This document shows, in pieces, positions 10,922 through 21,744 of a stretch of DNA of 64,000 bases. The first letter of the stretch is position 1, and every line of letters starts with the position of its first letter. The stretch is from assembly GCA_013146195.2 (NCBI GenBank), contig CM028381.1:55507573-55571572 (forward strand), read 5' to 3'. Under the pieces are notes generated by a model that searched no databases, had not been told where the DNA came from, and saw only the letters and a program-made list of their open reading frames with translations. The DNA comes from Codonopsis lanceolata. Taxonomy: Eukaryota; Streptophyta; Magnoliopsida; Asterales; Campanulaceae. Position numbers and translations under genes: made by a program.

Positions 10922-11353
10922 CTAGATCTTCATGTTCGTGCCTATGACACGGTCCTAATATATCTGATTTCGTCAATTGAAATGACATTGCCTAAATAGA
11001 AGGTGCGATTTATAAAAAAAGTTACAGTTAAGGGTACATTGTTTGAAGTGATAGTTGAGGGATTGATGTTTTATAAGGAGTGACTGTTCAGCAGATTAAT
11101 CGCAGGGTGTGACTTTGTAATGTGAAAATAAAATATAAGGAGAAGAAAAATGAGTGACTGCTCATAATATTAATTATAGGGGGTGACTTGTAATAGGGAA
11201 ATAAAAAATAGGGAGTTAAAAATGGATAACTACTCACACATGTGAATGTGAGAATGAATCTCAACTGTTAAATTTTTAAAGATAATTAATCTCAATCTCT
11301 GAATGGTCCCAATCAATTACACATGTGTGAATCTAGCTGTTTTATAATATAGA
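10922..11353 (-). mobile_element. Helitron, family B, minus orientation
   Basis: Read on the minus strand, the element begins TCTATATTATAAAACAG after a host A and ends GATCTAG before a host T. The 3' hairpin CGTGTC-ATA-GGCACG (one G-U pair) is at 10,937-10,951. It is 432 bp and non-coding. Two internal blocks around GAGTGACTG (about 11,070 and 11,150) are about 75 bp apart. Its terminal sequence differs from family A. Confidence 0.75.
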
Positions 11354-11586
11354 TAGTGAATATATATTGGTTTGGTTCCGTTCGTCAATCACAAAAATCA
11401 TAAAATCAAACCAAATCGACCAATTTTCAAAGTTTTGGAATTGGCAGAACCGTTTTGGATCAATATCAAACAAAACTGACTGATTCAATTTTATTTTGGT
11501 TCGCAACCAACGGCTCTCTAGTTTTGCCTTACACTCCTATACGTTAGGCACCACCTTCATCCAACATAAATGTTTGAAAAATAATA

Positions 11587-11841
11587 CTCCCTCCGTATTT
11601 AAGTCATCGTTCTCCTTTTATTATTCGTTTGTTCTAAAATAATTATTTTATTTCAAAACTTTTCTTTTTAAAAAACACTTTTACCACTTTATCCTTATTT
11701 TTCCTATCTATTTTAATTATGTTTATATGCTCAAAGGCATTATAGAAAATTACACATTTTACATATATTTATAATACAATCAATTACTTTTCTTAAACGA
11801 TGTATCGAGTTAAAGATGATGATTATTTAAAAACGAACGAA
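11587..11841. mobile_element. Stowaway-type MITE, copy 1
   Basis: It starts CTCCCTCCGT after TA, the canonical Stowaway (Tc1/mariner) terminus. The right end is eroded (ACGAACGAAATA). It shares internal blocks with copies 2 and 3, including AAAGGCATTATAGAAA and CTTAAACGATGT. Confidence 0.75.
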
Positions 11842-11968
11842 ATATTGAGTAATGTTACAATCACCTAAAGAGTGCCTAAAAGTCTTGCACCAAACGAAGT
11901 GCTGAATTGGTGAAAATACTAAATGAGAATCAAAATCAATTAAACATCAATTGTCACCTTATTTAGTA

Positions 11969-12224
11969 ATCTTCTCGTTTCTATATAATTGTCCTTATTT
12001 TTTTTATTTGTTTCAAAATAATTATTTTTTATTAAAACTTTATTTTTTAAAAAATAATATTTTTATCACTTTACTTTTACTTTTTCTATCTACTTAAATT
12101 ATGGTCACATGATTAAAGGCATTAAAGGAAACCATATATTATATTAATATTTATAATCTAGTCAATTATTTTTTCTTAAACGATGTGTAAGATTAAAGAT
12201 GACGATTATTTAAAAATGGAGGAG
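11969..12224. mobile_element. Stowaway-type MITE, copy 2
   Basis: The right end ATGGAGGAG is followed by TA; the left end is degenerate (CTTCTCGTTTC). Internal ATTAAAGGCATTAAAGGAAA and TTCTTAAACGATGTGTAAGA match copy 1, so this is the same family inserted only about 130 bp away. Confidence 0.7.
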
Positions 12225-12226
12225 TA

Positions 12227-13220
12227 CAAGAATTTTATTACTTTTTAGGTGGCATTGTAAGAGCAAGCCCAATGGTGAATCTTAAAAAATCTAATACAAA
12301 TCAATCGGTGATTTTAGGAAAAAAAAAAATCACCTCATGAGGCTAATGCTCTAAATAAAGTTGTCTTTCCATGTGCTTAAACTCAACTCATTAAAAACTA
12401 ATAAAATAATCCATTAGATACTCATTTGATTCAAAACCAAAAAATCTTTTAAATGGTAACATAAAATCCAACACATTTACATATCTCACCATCTTTATCT
12501 CCATTAATAATGACTAGAAACTAAAAAAAATCAAAGATTTTTTTTTTCTAATTTCCAAATGCGAAGTCTATTTATAGGTAAAAATGTGTACTTTAATTTA
12601 GAAAAAAATAAAAATAATAATTTTTTTAGCTAAAAAATGGCCAAAAAAAAGCAATGAGAGAAAATAAAATGTTGTCCACTCAAATAATGTAACATGGAAA
12701 GACAATCTTTGATTTGGAGCCTCTTGAGTTCAGGAGGTAATATTTTTTTTTAAAAAAATTACCGTTTGATTTAAGTTAGATTTTTTAAGATTCATCGAGG
12801 AAAGATTTGTGGAAAAAAAACCCCATGGCTTGCTATAAGAGCAACCACATTGTGGGTTTTTAGCTCTCTTCTTATTTGAGAAGAAACAAATCAACAATGG
12901 CAACACTCTTCTTAATGAAGAAGCCACATAGGAGAGAGACAAAAATTCTTTCCTAAATAAGAAGGATATTTTTTGGGAGAAAGGAAGAGAGAGGGGATGG
13001 CTGCAGTTGACTTTGATTTAATATTTTTTGTGTAAGAAGATTATATAATAGGAAAATATATTTTTAAGTGGATAAGAAAATAAAAATGTGTAATTTGCAG
13101 CGGGATCCAACTAAAAAAATTGTGTAAAAATTTTAGACAATGATGATCCTCTAATACTCATAATAAAAAGAGATATGATGGCTTTCTTACTTTTTGACTT
13201 TGTGAGGGTAAAATTATATT
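12227..13220. other. AT-rich DNA, no gene
   Basis: No coding region is supported. Two short motifs, GAGCAAGCCCAATGGTG at 12,260 and GAGCAACCACATTGTGGG at 12,839, resemble ends of common plant hAT MITEs, but I could not pair them into complete elements. Confidence 0.4.
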
Positions 13221-13223
13221 ATA

Positions 13224-13406
13224 CTTCATCTGTTCAGGACAAAAAATCTCTCTTTGAAAGTTAATATTTTTTAAAAATGATATTTTTAGTAGCTCATTAG
13301 TAATAAATAATAATTTTATGTCTTAATTTTTAAAAGTGAATATTTAAGTAAAATATCCAAAAATAAAATAATAGATTTTTTTTTCGCATAATGGATAGAG
13401 ACAGAG
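13224..13406. mobile_element. Small degenerate Stowaway-like MITE
   Basis: CTTCATCTGTTCAGG at the left and GGATAGAGACAGAG at the right form eroded inverted repeats, with TA on both sides. The 183-bp body is AT-rich and differs from copies 1-3. Confidence 0.55.
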
Positions 13407-13789
13407 TATTAAAGACGCTTTTTAAACAACTCTTCTATCCACCATCTTTGTAACTTTAGCAACGAGGCCCCGCCATGAATGGGTACGATGAGAGAGACGT
13501 GGGGGCTCAATCGGTGAAATTGATAGGAGAGAGACAAGTGGGAATTTTCTGGTTGACAAAAAATTATATAAAACAGTTTTACGAATATTTTTTATAAGAT
13601 AGATCCTTATTAACAAATTTATTATGTGTTGATGGGTTAAGCTGTAAAAGAGTGAAATTTCATCTTATAAATTAAGATTAGTAAGAAAGTCTTACAAAAG
13701 GCTTACACTTTCTTGTTTTAATAAGAGTGACGTGGCAAATATTTGAGGCTCTCCAAAATGAGGTTCATTTTCTTGTAATTGTGAAATTC

Positions 13790-13792
<3 letters not shown>

Positions 13793-13847
<55 letters not shown>

Positions 13848-14236
13848 AAATAAGACAGTTTCTTGCTAAAAATCACTTGTTAAAAACAGAACATCACTTT
13901 TGTCTTATCTACCATGTGAGAATATGAAAATATATACAACTTTCTATATCTCCAAAATCTAGATAACATTTAACCTATTAGTAAAAAAAAACATAAAACA
14001 TTAATTTATTGATTAGTTAAAAACTTTGGAATTCACAAAGTCTCTTTATATTTAGTTTTTACTTTTCATTACTTGAAAACAAATTAATTATATGTTTGAT
14101 ATATGATAAATGAGCATAGAAGTTGAAACATTTTTAAGGTTGCTGAAATAACTTCTATTGATCTCTTATCCTATTCATTTTGCTTATGTATAGTTTTAAA
14201 AATATTGTGTGTTTAACGAACGAATGTAAAAACTAG
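13793..14236 (+). mobile_element. Truncated or eroded Helitron, family A-like
   Basis: The 3' end has GTGTGTTTAACGAACG followed by AAAAACTAG and a host T, matching the family A terminus with an eroded hairpin. The segment before it (CTTATCCTATTCATTTTGCTTATGTATAG) resembles the pre-terminal part of the elements ending at 8,213 and 53,953. The presumed 5' end has become a (TA)n tract at 13,793-13,844, so the true start cannot be fixed. Confidence 0.5.
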
Positions 14237-14342
14237 TTATGAAATAATGACTCTACCAAACGAACTTTAGACCATGTTTGTCTTTAGACTTAGTAATTTA
14301 TTTTTTGGTATTTTAAATTTTGTTATAATAATTTAAGAAATA

Positions 14343-14587
14343 CTATATATGTTTCTAAATAATTTTCATAATTTTCTTTTTTGCCCGTTTAAAAATAATT
14401 GTTCTCTTTTAAAACCTTTTATTTAATTTTTTTACGACTTACCTTTTTTATGAACTTTAATTATGACCATATACTCAAGTGTATTAACAGAAACCATAGA
14501 TTATATCAATATTTATAACATAATTAATTATTTTTTAATAAACAGCATAACGGATTAAAGAGGACGATTAATTGAAAATGAAGGGTG
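14343..14587. mobile_element. Stowaway-type MITE, copy 3
   Basis: The ends are CTATATATGTTTCTAAATAA and AAAATGAAGGGTG, flanked by TA. The internal AACAGAAACCATAGATTATA and GATTAAAGAGGACGATTA blocks match copies 1 and 2. Confidence 0.6.
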
Positions 14588-14589
14588 TA

Positions 14590-15379
14590 TAAAATAACGA
14601 AAACAGAAAGTTGGTATTACATTAGTAGTAGAAAAATGAATGTTCAAAATCTAAGTTAAAAAAAAGATGCTATGCTACTATTGACTTTAGTTATTTGGCG
14701 GTTGGGATTGATTTCAACTGCTAGACTCAACAAAAAGTTATGGGTCAATTAAAAATAACTTTATTACAAATAATCTCCTTTAATTATGGGTCGAATTTGA
14801 ATTGCGCATTAATTATCACCTGAATCAATATACCACCTCAACTATAATATTTTTAAATCATATATTTTATTTAGGTACTGTTATTTCAATTGGCAGAATT
14901 ATACATACTGACATCGTGCCATAAACACAAACATAAAGATTTGGTCTATAATACAATACATACAATTCAATTTCCACATTTTAATTTAACAATAGCTAAT
15001 TATTGGCTCAATTATATTAATTAGAAACTTTTGACGATTTTACAATACTTTTATCCTCTTTTAATCTTTTTTTTCCTCCTCTTACAAAATTTTTCCATGC
15101 AATTATTATGTTGAGCTGTCACCCTTATAAAATGTTAAACATATATGAATCAGGTCTCATATTAAAAAACCGTATCAAAAGTGGGAACACTAAATTAGAA
15201 CGTCCGACAACCCTTAAGACGAGGAACTTAAATATACAAAGCTAACTCAATATATGTGGGAAACCCAAAAAATCTCATTATAAATAAAAGAATAGTTCTC
15301 TTGTAAAATAATATCATCGATATTAATTTATAAACGGAGTCTCGTTATGCTACAATTCAACTTATCAGCACATATTTGA
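14590..15379. other. AT-rich DNA, no gene
   Basis: I see no ORF, RNA gene or clear element here. Confidence 0.5.
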
Positions 15380-15384
15380 GGACA

Positions 15385-15800
15385 GAGTTCAATTTATTCA
15401 TTCTGATGCCAAATTTGTCCATTTTGATGCCCACATTTATTGATATTTGGTGACAATGTTTAATTATTCATTGAGACGTCAATTTTGTCAATTACAATGC
15501 CCAACTATGTTGATATTTGATGGCAGTGCTCAATTTTTGTCCATTTCGATGCCCAACGTTGTTGATATTTGGTGGAAATGTCTAATTTATTCATTATTAT
15601 GCCAATTTTGTCCATTACGATGTCCAACTATGTTGATATTTGGTAGTAGTGTTCAATTTTGTCAATTTCGATGCCCAATCTTGTTGATATTTGGGGACAA
15701 TTTTTAATTTATTCATTATGACGTTAATTTTGTCAATTACGATCTCCAACTATTTTGATATTTGATGACAGTGTTCAATTTTATCAATCACGATACCCAT
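15385..15800 (+). repeat. Higher-order minisatellite, 122-bp dimer
   Basis: TTGATATTTG recurs at 15,440, 15,510, 15,562, 15,633, 15,684 and 15,755, so spacing alternates 70/52/71/51/71. The true unit is a dimer of about 122 bp made of two related halves with different spacers. About three dimers are present. The plus-strand ORF at 15,447-15,707 is only a read-through of the repeat. Confidence 0.85.
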
Positions 15801-16154
15801 CGATAAATTGAATGAATCAATTAATAAGAATGCGTTTTATAACAAATATCTATAACACCATTTTACCGAAAATGTTTCAGTTTGTCTAAATAAAATAAAA
15901 ATGGGAGTGACTAGGAGAGGTTTAGCAGTGGGAGGGAACAGGTGGCAGGCTTATCCAAATGCAACAACCATGACTCATCCCATGCGACACCAATAGCCAG
16001 CCAAATCTTCAGTTTGGGTCCCACAATTAACTTTTGTTTTATTAAAATATTTTTTTTGATAATTTAGCTCTAGTATCTGGTCACAGTTCCTAGTATGGGT
16101 TTTCACGTGGGCTTTCACGTGCCTGCTATAGAAGACTCAACGCTTAATAATGAA

Positions 16155-16398
16155 GTGTTTGTTTGGTGGAGCGTTTTGATCAAAATATTGATAAAAAAAT
16201 GCTACGTTTTTTTAAAATAATATTTCAATAAAGCGTTTTAAAATGCAGCGTTTTAAAAATATGGAGCGTTTCAAAAATATGTTATGTTTACAACTACTCT
16301 ATTTATGAAAAATAGCGTTTTGAAATAGTTTTCCAAACGTATTTACAAAAATAAAACTATGTTTTAAAAACGCTGCGTTTTAAAATGCACCAAACAAG
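16155..16398. mobile_element. MITE with GTTTGTTTGGTG termini
   Basis: GTTTGTTTGGTGGAGCGTTT at the left mirrors AAAATGCACCAAACAAG at the right. The interior repeats GCGTTTT and its complement at least six times. It is 244 bp and non-coding. Superfamily is uncertain (PIF/Harbinger or hAT); no clear target duplication was found. Confidence 0.7.
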
Positions 16399-16670
16399 AT
16401 CGAAAACATACAATACGTGATACGCGCTCCATCCGTGGTTTTGCAATGGAAACAAGTGAAATGAATACTGAATGGCTTGGGGTTTGCTGAAGTTTTTTTA
16501 AAATTGATCAATGAAATACGATCAGACCAATAGAAATTGGATCCAATTAATATGTTGATTTGGTGTTGAATTTGTAATTTTATAGAATCAGACTTTTGGA
16601 TTGACCCAACTTTCAAATAAAAAAACAGAGAATCAGACCGAATTAACCTAATAGATTAGTTGTTAGGTAA

Positions 16671-17390
16671 AATTTTGTCCGATCCTTTTTCCAAAGTTTT
16701 GAATCACTCTAGTATTTTCGTTTTTTTTTCAACGGCAAAAGACAATTTTTAGAAATATTGTTTCGAAAATGTCATCAACTCCTTCAACAGCTCTGAATAT
16801 CATATTAGATTTGAAATCAACATTATTGGCAACGAAACGGGGATCGAGGGGACAACGCCCCCGAAAGGTAGACGCTTTTTATTTATTTATTAAGTATGAA
16901 ATTGTAATGGATATGTGCTGAGCTGAATGATTTTTTAGTAGAACGTAGGTGGATAAAGAGGAGGAACAAGGCTTACGATATATAGAGAGATAAAGAAGAA
17001 AGGGAAGAAATAGTTTGATTCATTATCATTTTGTATCGCGGTAAAAAAATGGATTAGATAGTATTTTATGTATGGCGGTACAAAAATTAATTCATCGCGT
17101 TTCAAAAATGGATTAGATAATTAAGACTTATGTACCGCAGTGCAAAAATTGTTTCATCGTGGTGCAAATTTGGATTATGTAATTAAAATGATGAATCACG
17201 TTGCAAAAATTGATGCAATTAAAATATTTGTATCGCGGTGCAATTTAGTGATCTCCATAGCGCGCCTTCGATTCATTAAGGGTATCGTAGTTATTTTGCC
17301 CCCAAAAATGACTTTTTCCGATTAAAAAAAAGAGTGTAATTTAGCGAGTAGAAATTTCAAAAAATGAACCGACCCGTAATTTTTCTTAGT
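16671..17390. mobile_element. Long-TIR (Mutator-like?) element, copy 1
   Basis: The first and last roughly 90 bases are imperfect inverted repeats; the right one contains TTTTTCCGATTAAAAAAA, the left CGTTTTTTTTTCAACGGCAA. The interior at 17,030-17,250 is a 60-bp array built on TGTATCGCGGTGCA and GGATTAGATAATTAA. The same right end, with ATTCATTAAGGGTATC, is in the element at 54,143-54,953. No transposase is present, and no 9-bp target duplication was recognised, so assignment to Mutator rests on TIR length. Confidence 0.6.
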
Positions 17391-17427
17391 TGTTATACAT
17401 AATTGAATGAATAAATAATTTTGTCCC

Positions 17428-17672
17428 TGTTATAAAGTAATCACAAACTTAGGATAAAAAGTGTACTAGAGAAAGAGATAGAGAGAGAGTTTTATTCAAG
17501 CTGAAGAATTCCGGGGCGATTGATAACTTCAGGCTGCTCGATATTTATAACCGAGCAGCACACATATAATTGTCAAACATTGAATTGTTGGCACACAATT
17601 CCTCTACCTATACAATAGCCTTCCTCTACCTATACAATAGTCTACTGTTCATGTAATTGTCTATTCATAACA
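17428..17672 (-). mobile_element. 3' LTR of minus-strand Copia
   Basis: Read on the minus strand it begins TGTTATGAATAG right after an AAGGGGGAG polypurine tract and ends TTTATAACA, giving a perfect 6-base terminal inversion (TGTTAT/ATAACA). It is about 245 bp. It contains two copies of a CTACCTATACAATAG block. The matching 5' LTR is not seen upstream of gag. Confidence 0.8.
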
Positions 17673-17684
17673 CTCCCCCTTGAA
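17673..17684 (-). other. Polypurine tract of minus-strand Copia
   Basis: AAGGGGGAG on the minus strand abuts the LTR TG; it is the expected plus-strand priming site of the element. A second, similar tract (AAGGGGGAGCATATA) lies at 17,878-17,894. Confidence 0.75.
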
Positions 17685-17699
17685 CATAGTATTGTAAGT

Positions 17700-17860
17700 T
17701 GAATAAGTGTGTCTCGATAAAAACCTTTAAGCCGAAAAACCCAGTAGGGAAAAAATCGGACATAAGAAAAAAATACACAACTTAAATCTGAATTGTGTGC
17801 ATGGGCTGTCTCGTTAAAAACCTTTCCATGGAAAACCCAGTGGGACAAAACTATGATAAA
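17700..17860 (-). repeat. Twin ACCCAGT motif in Copia 3' UTR
   Basis: GTCTCGATAAAAACCTTTAA at 17,711 and GTCTCGTTAAAAACCTTTCC at 17,809 are each followed by AAAACCCAGT(A/G)GG. The two units are about 98 bp apart, between RNase H and the polypurine tract. Confidence 0.75.
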
Positions 17861-17917
17861 GGGAAAAAGAGTACATCCATATATGCTCCCCCTTGAACTG
17901 ACAAGAGTCAAGAGAAA

Positions 17918-18982
17918 TCACCTTTGTAAATCTCGTAGATTTCGCATTCTAATATTGTGAACATGCTTTCTGAAGGTTGTAGTGGGAAGTGCATTCGTAA
18001 ATAAATTTGCAGCATTATCACTTGATCGAACATATTGGATGCTGACCTCTTTCTTCGTAAATAAATTTGCAGCATTATCACTTTGGGCGGCACATGCGGC
18101 ATTGTCTTGAAATAATATTGTCGGGTCTTTGTTGACAGGTAGTCCACTGACATTTTGAATATGCTGGGTCATAGATCGAAGCCATACACACTCTCGACTG
18201 GCTTCATGAAGTGCGATCATCTCAGCATGATTTGACGATGTAGCAACTAGCGTTTGCTTTTGAGAACGCAAGGAAATTGCAGTACCACCCATCGTGAAGA
18301 CATAGCCGGTCTGTGATCTGGCCTTATGAAGATCAGACAAATAACCCGCATCTGCAAAACCAACCATTTCATCCTTTGATCCTCTGAGATAAAATAATCT
18401 CAAATCGATCGTCCCTTGAAGATAACGAAAAATGTGTTTGATACCATTCCAGTGTCTCCGTGATGAAGAAGAACTATATCTTGCCAATAGATTGGTAGTA
18501 AATGCTATATCTGGTCTGGTACAATTAGCAAGGTACATGAGGGCTTGAATAGCACTTAAGTATAGTACTTCAGGACCAAGTATATCTTCATTTTCTTCAC
18601 AAGGACGAAATATATCTTTTTCAACATTCAGTGATCTATTAATCATGGGGCTAGTGAGAGGGTTTGCCTTATCCATATAAAAGCGCTTCAAAACCCTTGT
18701 TGTATAATTTGATTGGTGTACAAATTTTCCACTATGCAAGTGTTCTATTTGTAAACCAAGACAATAGTTGGTATGTCCAAGATCTTTCATTTCAAATTCT
18801 CCCTTTAGGTAATCAACTACTTCTTGGATTTCATTGGGAGTTCCAATTATATTCAGATCATCTACATAGACAGCGATAATTGCGAATCCAACTGCCGTAT
18901 TCTTTATAAAGACACACGGACATAATTGATCATTCACATATCCGTCTTTCAACAAATGCTCACTTAAGTAATTATACCACAT
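17918..18982 (-). CDS. Copia reverse transcriptase (3' half) and RNase H
   Basis: This open frame of 354 codons covers the reverse transcriptase palm (YVDDLNIIG, catalytic Asp pair), the thumb region with the LMYLANCTRPDIAF signature, and RNase H (GFADAGYLSD, then VATSSNHAEMIALHEASRE). It is read as one piece with no stop. The C-terminus is rearranged: SDNAANLFT occurs twice, 20 codons apart, and the approximately 30 residues usual between the CAAQ-type motif and this point are missing. Upstream codons continue in the broken segment to 19,560. Not expected to be active. Confidence 0.9.
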   Translation of the reverse strand: MWYNYLSEHLLKDGYVNDQLCPCVFIKNTAVGFAIIAVYVDDLNIIGTPNEIQEVVDYLKGEFEMKDLGHTNYCLGLQIEHLHSGKFVHQSNYTTRVLKRFYMDKANPLTSPMINRSLNVEKDIFRPCEENEDILGPEVLYLSAIQALMYLANCTRPDIAFTTNLLARYSSSSSRRHWNGIKHIFRYLQGTIDLRLFYLRGSKDEMVGFADAGYLSDLHKARSQTGYVFTMGGTAISLRSQKQTLVATSSNHAEMIALHEASRECVWLRSMTQHIQNVSGLPVNKDPTILFQDNAACAAQSDNAANLFTKKEVSIQYVRSSDNAANLFTNALPTTTFRKHVHNIRMRNLRDLQR

Positions 18983-19560
18983 GCGTCTGGATTGCTTTAA
19001 TCCATACAGTGATCGTTGTAGTTTAATTGCACATATTCTTTGGGCTTTAAGTTCAGTGCTTCAGGCACCTTAATTCTATCAGGAATTCTCATATAGATAT
19101 CGGCATCTAATGACCCGTATAAATAAGCTGTTACAACTTACAACATCCATGAGATGCATATCTAGATTTTTCGAAACCGATAAGCTGATTAGATATTTGA
19201 ACGTAATAGCATCCATTACAGGAGAATACGTTTCTTCATAATCAATCCTGTGCCTGGGAAAAACCTCAGTGCAACAAGGCGAGCCTTGTATCTCACAATC
19301 TCATTTTTCTCATTTCGCTTTCGAACAAAAATCCATCTGTATCCAATAGGTTTCACAGCTTCAGGTGTGACAACTATAGATCCAAATACTTTTCGTTTAT
19401 TCAAAGAACTTAATTCAGCCTTCATGACATATATCAATTTGATCATATCATGCCTCTTTTGACATTCAGATACAGATTTTGGTTCGGGATCATTAGTCCC
19501 GTCATTAATTTCTTATGATACCGAATAAGAGAATATATCATCAATATTCTCCATTTCATC
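18983..19560 (-). pseudogene. Copia reverse transcriptase, N-terminal half, broken
   Basis: The segment 19,216-19,446 reads GYRWIFVRKRNEKNEIVRYK and then KARLVA, the fingers motif of Copia reverse transcriptase. The part between 18,983 and 19,215 still encodes relics of the palm entry but with frame changes. It continues directly into the open frame ending at 18,982. Confidence 0.8.
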
Positions 19561-19575
19561 TCGGTTTCATATTTT

Positions 19576-20830
19576 TCAATTACACATGTAATTAATGGAA
19601 ATCTCATGGTTATCGTTGCCTGCAGGGCTTACAAGATTTGTATGATCGTGTGTTTCTTCTGGAACAATTTCACGATCGTGTGTTTCTTCTGGAACACTTT
19701 CATGTGATTGGAGATTTTCAATCACTTTCTTTTTGCGAGGATTTTTATCATTTGAACCAATGGGTCGTCCACGCTTCAGGCGTGTCTTAGATTTATTTGT
19801 CATTTTATCATTTGGTAGCCCTTTTGGTATTTCAATTTGGGCAGGAGCATTTATAGCAACTACATGTGACTTTGTCACTCTCTTTGTGTCTATAAATGCA
19901 TCTGGCAATTGATTTGCTACATTTTGTAAATGTATGATCTTTTGAACTTCCAGTTCACGTTGCTTTGTGGGAGGGCCAAGGTGCAATAACGATGATATGC
20001 ACCATTTGATCTCTCTTCCCACTTGTTTCCCCTCTTCATCTAAAGGTGGAAACTTGTCTTCATTAAAATGACAATCGGCAAAGCGTGCCGTAAAAACGTC
20101 ACCCGTTTTTGGTTCAAGATATTTTATTATAGAAGGAGATTCATACCCAACATATACTCTCAATCTCCTTTGTGGTCCCATCTTTATGCGTTGTGGTGGA
20201 GCAATTGGTACATATACCACACAACCAAAAACTCTTAGATGGGAGAGATTCGGCTCTCGCCCGAATGCCAACTGTATTGGGGAGTACTTGTGATATGCAC
20301 TTGGCCTGAGGCAAATCAGTGCGGCTGCATGTAAAACAGTATGACCCCATACAGAAGTAGGGAGCTTTGTTCTCATCATTAATGGTCTGTCAATAAGTTC
20401 AATACGTTTGATCAACGATTCAGCCAAACCATTTTTTGTATGAATATGAGCTACTGGATGTTCAACATCAATCCCTATTGCCATACAATAATCATTGAAT
20501 GCTTAAGATGTAAATTTACCAGCATTATCAAGTCTAACTTTCTTGATCATATAATCTGGGAATTGTGCTCTCATTTTGATTATTTGTGCAAGGAACTTGG
20601 CAAATGCCGTATTGCGAGTTGATAATAGACATACGTGCGACCATTTGCTAAAAGCATCAATTAATACCATAAAGTATTGAAATGGTCCACTTGGTGGATG
20701 GATAGGTTCACATATGTCACTCTGAATTCGTTCAAAAAACCATGGTGATTCATATCCAACTTTAGTTGGTGATGGTCTAATTATCAACTTTCCTTGAGAA
20801 CAAGCACCACAATGGAGTTCATTAGATTGA
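19576..20830 (-). pseudogene. Copia integrase, one in-frame stop and minor breaks
   Basis: Open segments 20,503-20,787 and 19,576-20,484 are in the same frame, separated by a TAA codon near 20,503. The first holds the catalytic-core Asp (FERIQSDICEP and VLIDAFSKW) and KKVRLDNAGKF, the second Asp. The second holds HTKNGLAESLIKR, with the catalytic Glu, then PSAYHKYSPIQLAFGREPN and the C-terminal GCVVYVP...GYESPSIIKYL motif. A variable linker rich in charged residues follows toward reverse transcriptase. Apart from the stop it is well preserved. Confidence 0.85.
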
Positions 20831-20896
20831 AAAATCTTCTGGGTTTTTCAATGGATAACCACTAGAATTCTCAATAATTCTCCACATCGTTATTGA

Positions 20897-21340
20897 TCAT
20901 GGATGCCCCAATCGATCATGCCAAGATTTAAATGTTTCAGTAAACTTCAGGTTTACTATAGAATATGATTCAAATATTCTTATGATTGTACTATACAATC
21001 CAGAAGATAGAGATGACAATTTTTCCAATATACACTTGCTTCCGGAAGTGTTTGAGGTAATGCAAAGATATTCATAATTACCGTTGTTCATAGTCTCTAT
21101 ATGATATCCATTCAGACGAATGTCTTTGAAACTTATCAAGTTTCTTTGAGACTTAGGAGAGAACAATGCATTATTTATCATGAATTTCGTGCCTCCAGGC
21201 ATTAGGAAAATTGCTTTGCCAAATTCTTCAATTATTTTGGCATTACCAGATATAATGTTGACATTAGCATTGTCAGCTTTGAGATAAGAAAAATATTTCT
21301 TATCTTTAAGTATGGTATCGTAGTGCGTAGTCTATGAAGA
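20897..21340 (-). pseudogene. Copia protease end and integrase zinc-finger start
   Basis: The frame 20,897-21,202 contains ALFSPKSQRNLISFKDI, the conserved end of Copia protease, and finishes with SWHDRLGHP, the first His of the integrase HHCC finger. The protease active-site region lies at about 21,203-21,340 and is degenerate; I could not see an intact catalytic triad. The HHCC finger is not followed in frame. Confidence 0.75.
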
Positions 21341-21744
21341 CATAAATCTCCTCATTTGATTTTGGATTCAAACATATTTGTGATCTATTTCAATATGAGA
21401 CAAAGAAAAATAAGATGAATAAATATGATAACATATTGAATGCAAAATACATATATAAACTTTATTGTGAACAGGCTAATATACATAGGAAAAACATATA
21501 ATATTCGTACATAACAACATGTTACTTTTTCCACAGCTTTTATCTCAAACTCGGACCATAGCTTCATTCCTATGTTAATTTATTGTTCATGACCAATATC
21601 ATCACTAATGGTATTGGTCATGTCGACGTTGGCCATATCACCAAAATCAAAATGAAGATCTGCAGGATTATTTTCAAGAAAATTTGTCTCAACATTCTTT
21701 CCTTTTTTTGTGATCTCTCATAGAAATCAACCAGATGTTTCGCC

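Noticed and set aside
15447..15707. 86-codon Cys-rich ORF with a repeating motif
   Set aside because: The periodicity equals the minisatellite's; frame continuity follows from the repeat structure, not from coding.
17140..17325. 61-codon ORF
   Set aside because: It runs through the internal 60-bp array and TIR of the long-TIR element; no domain.
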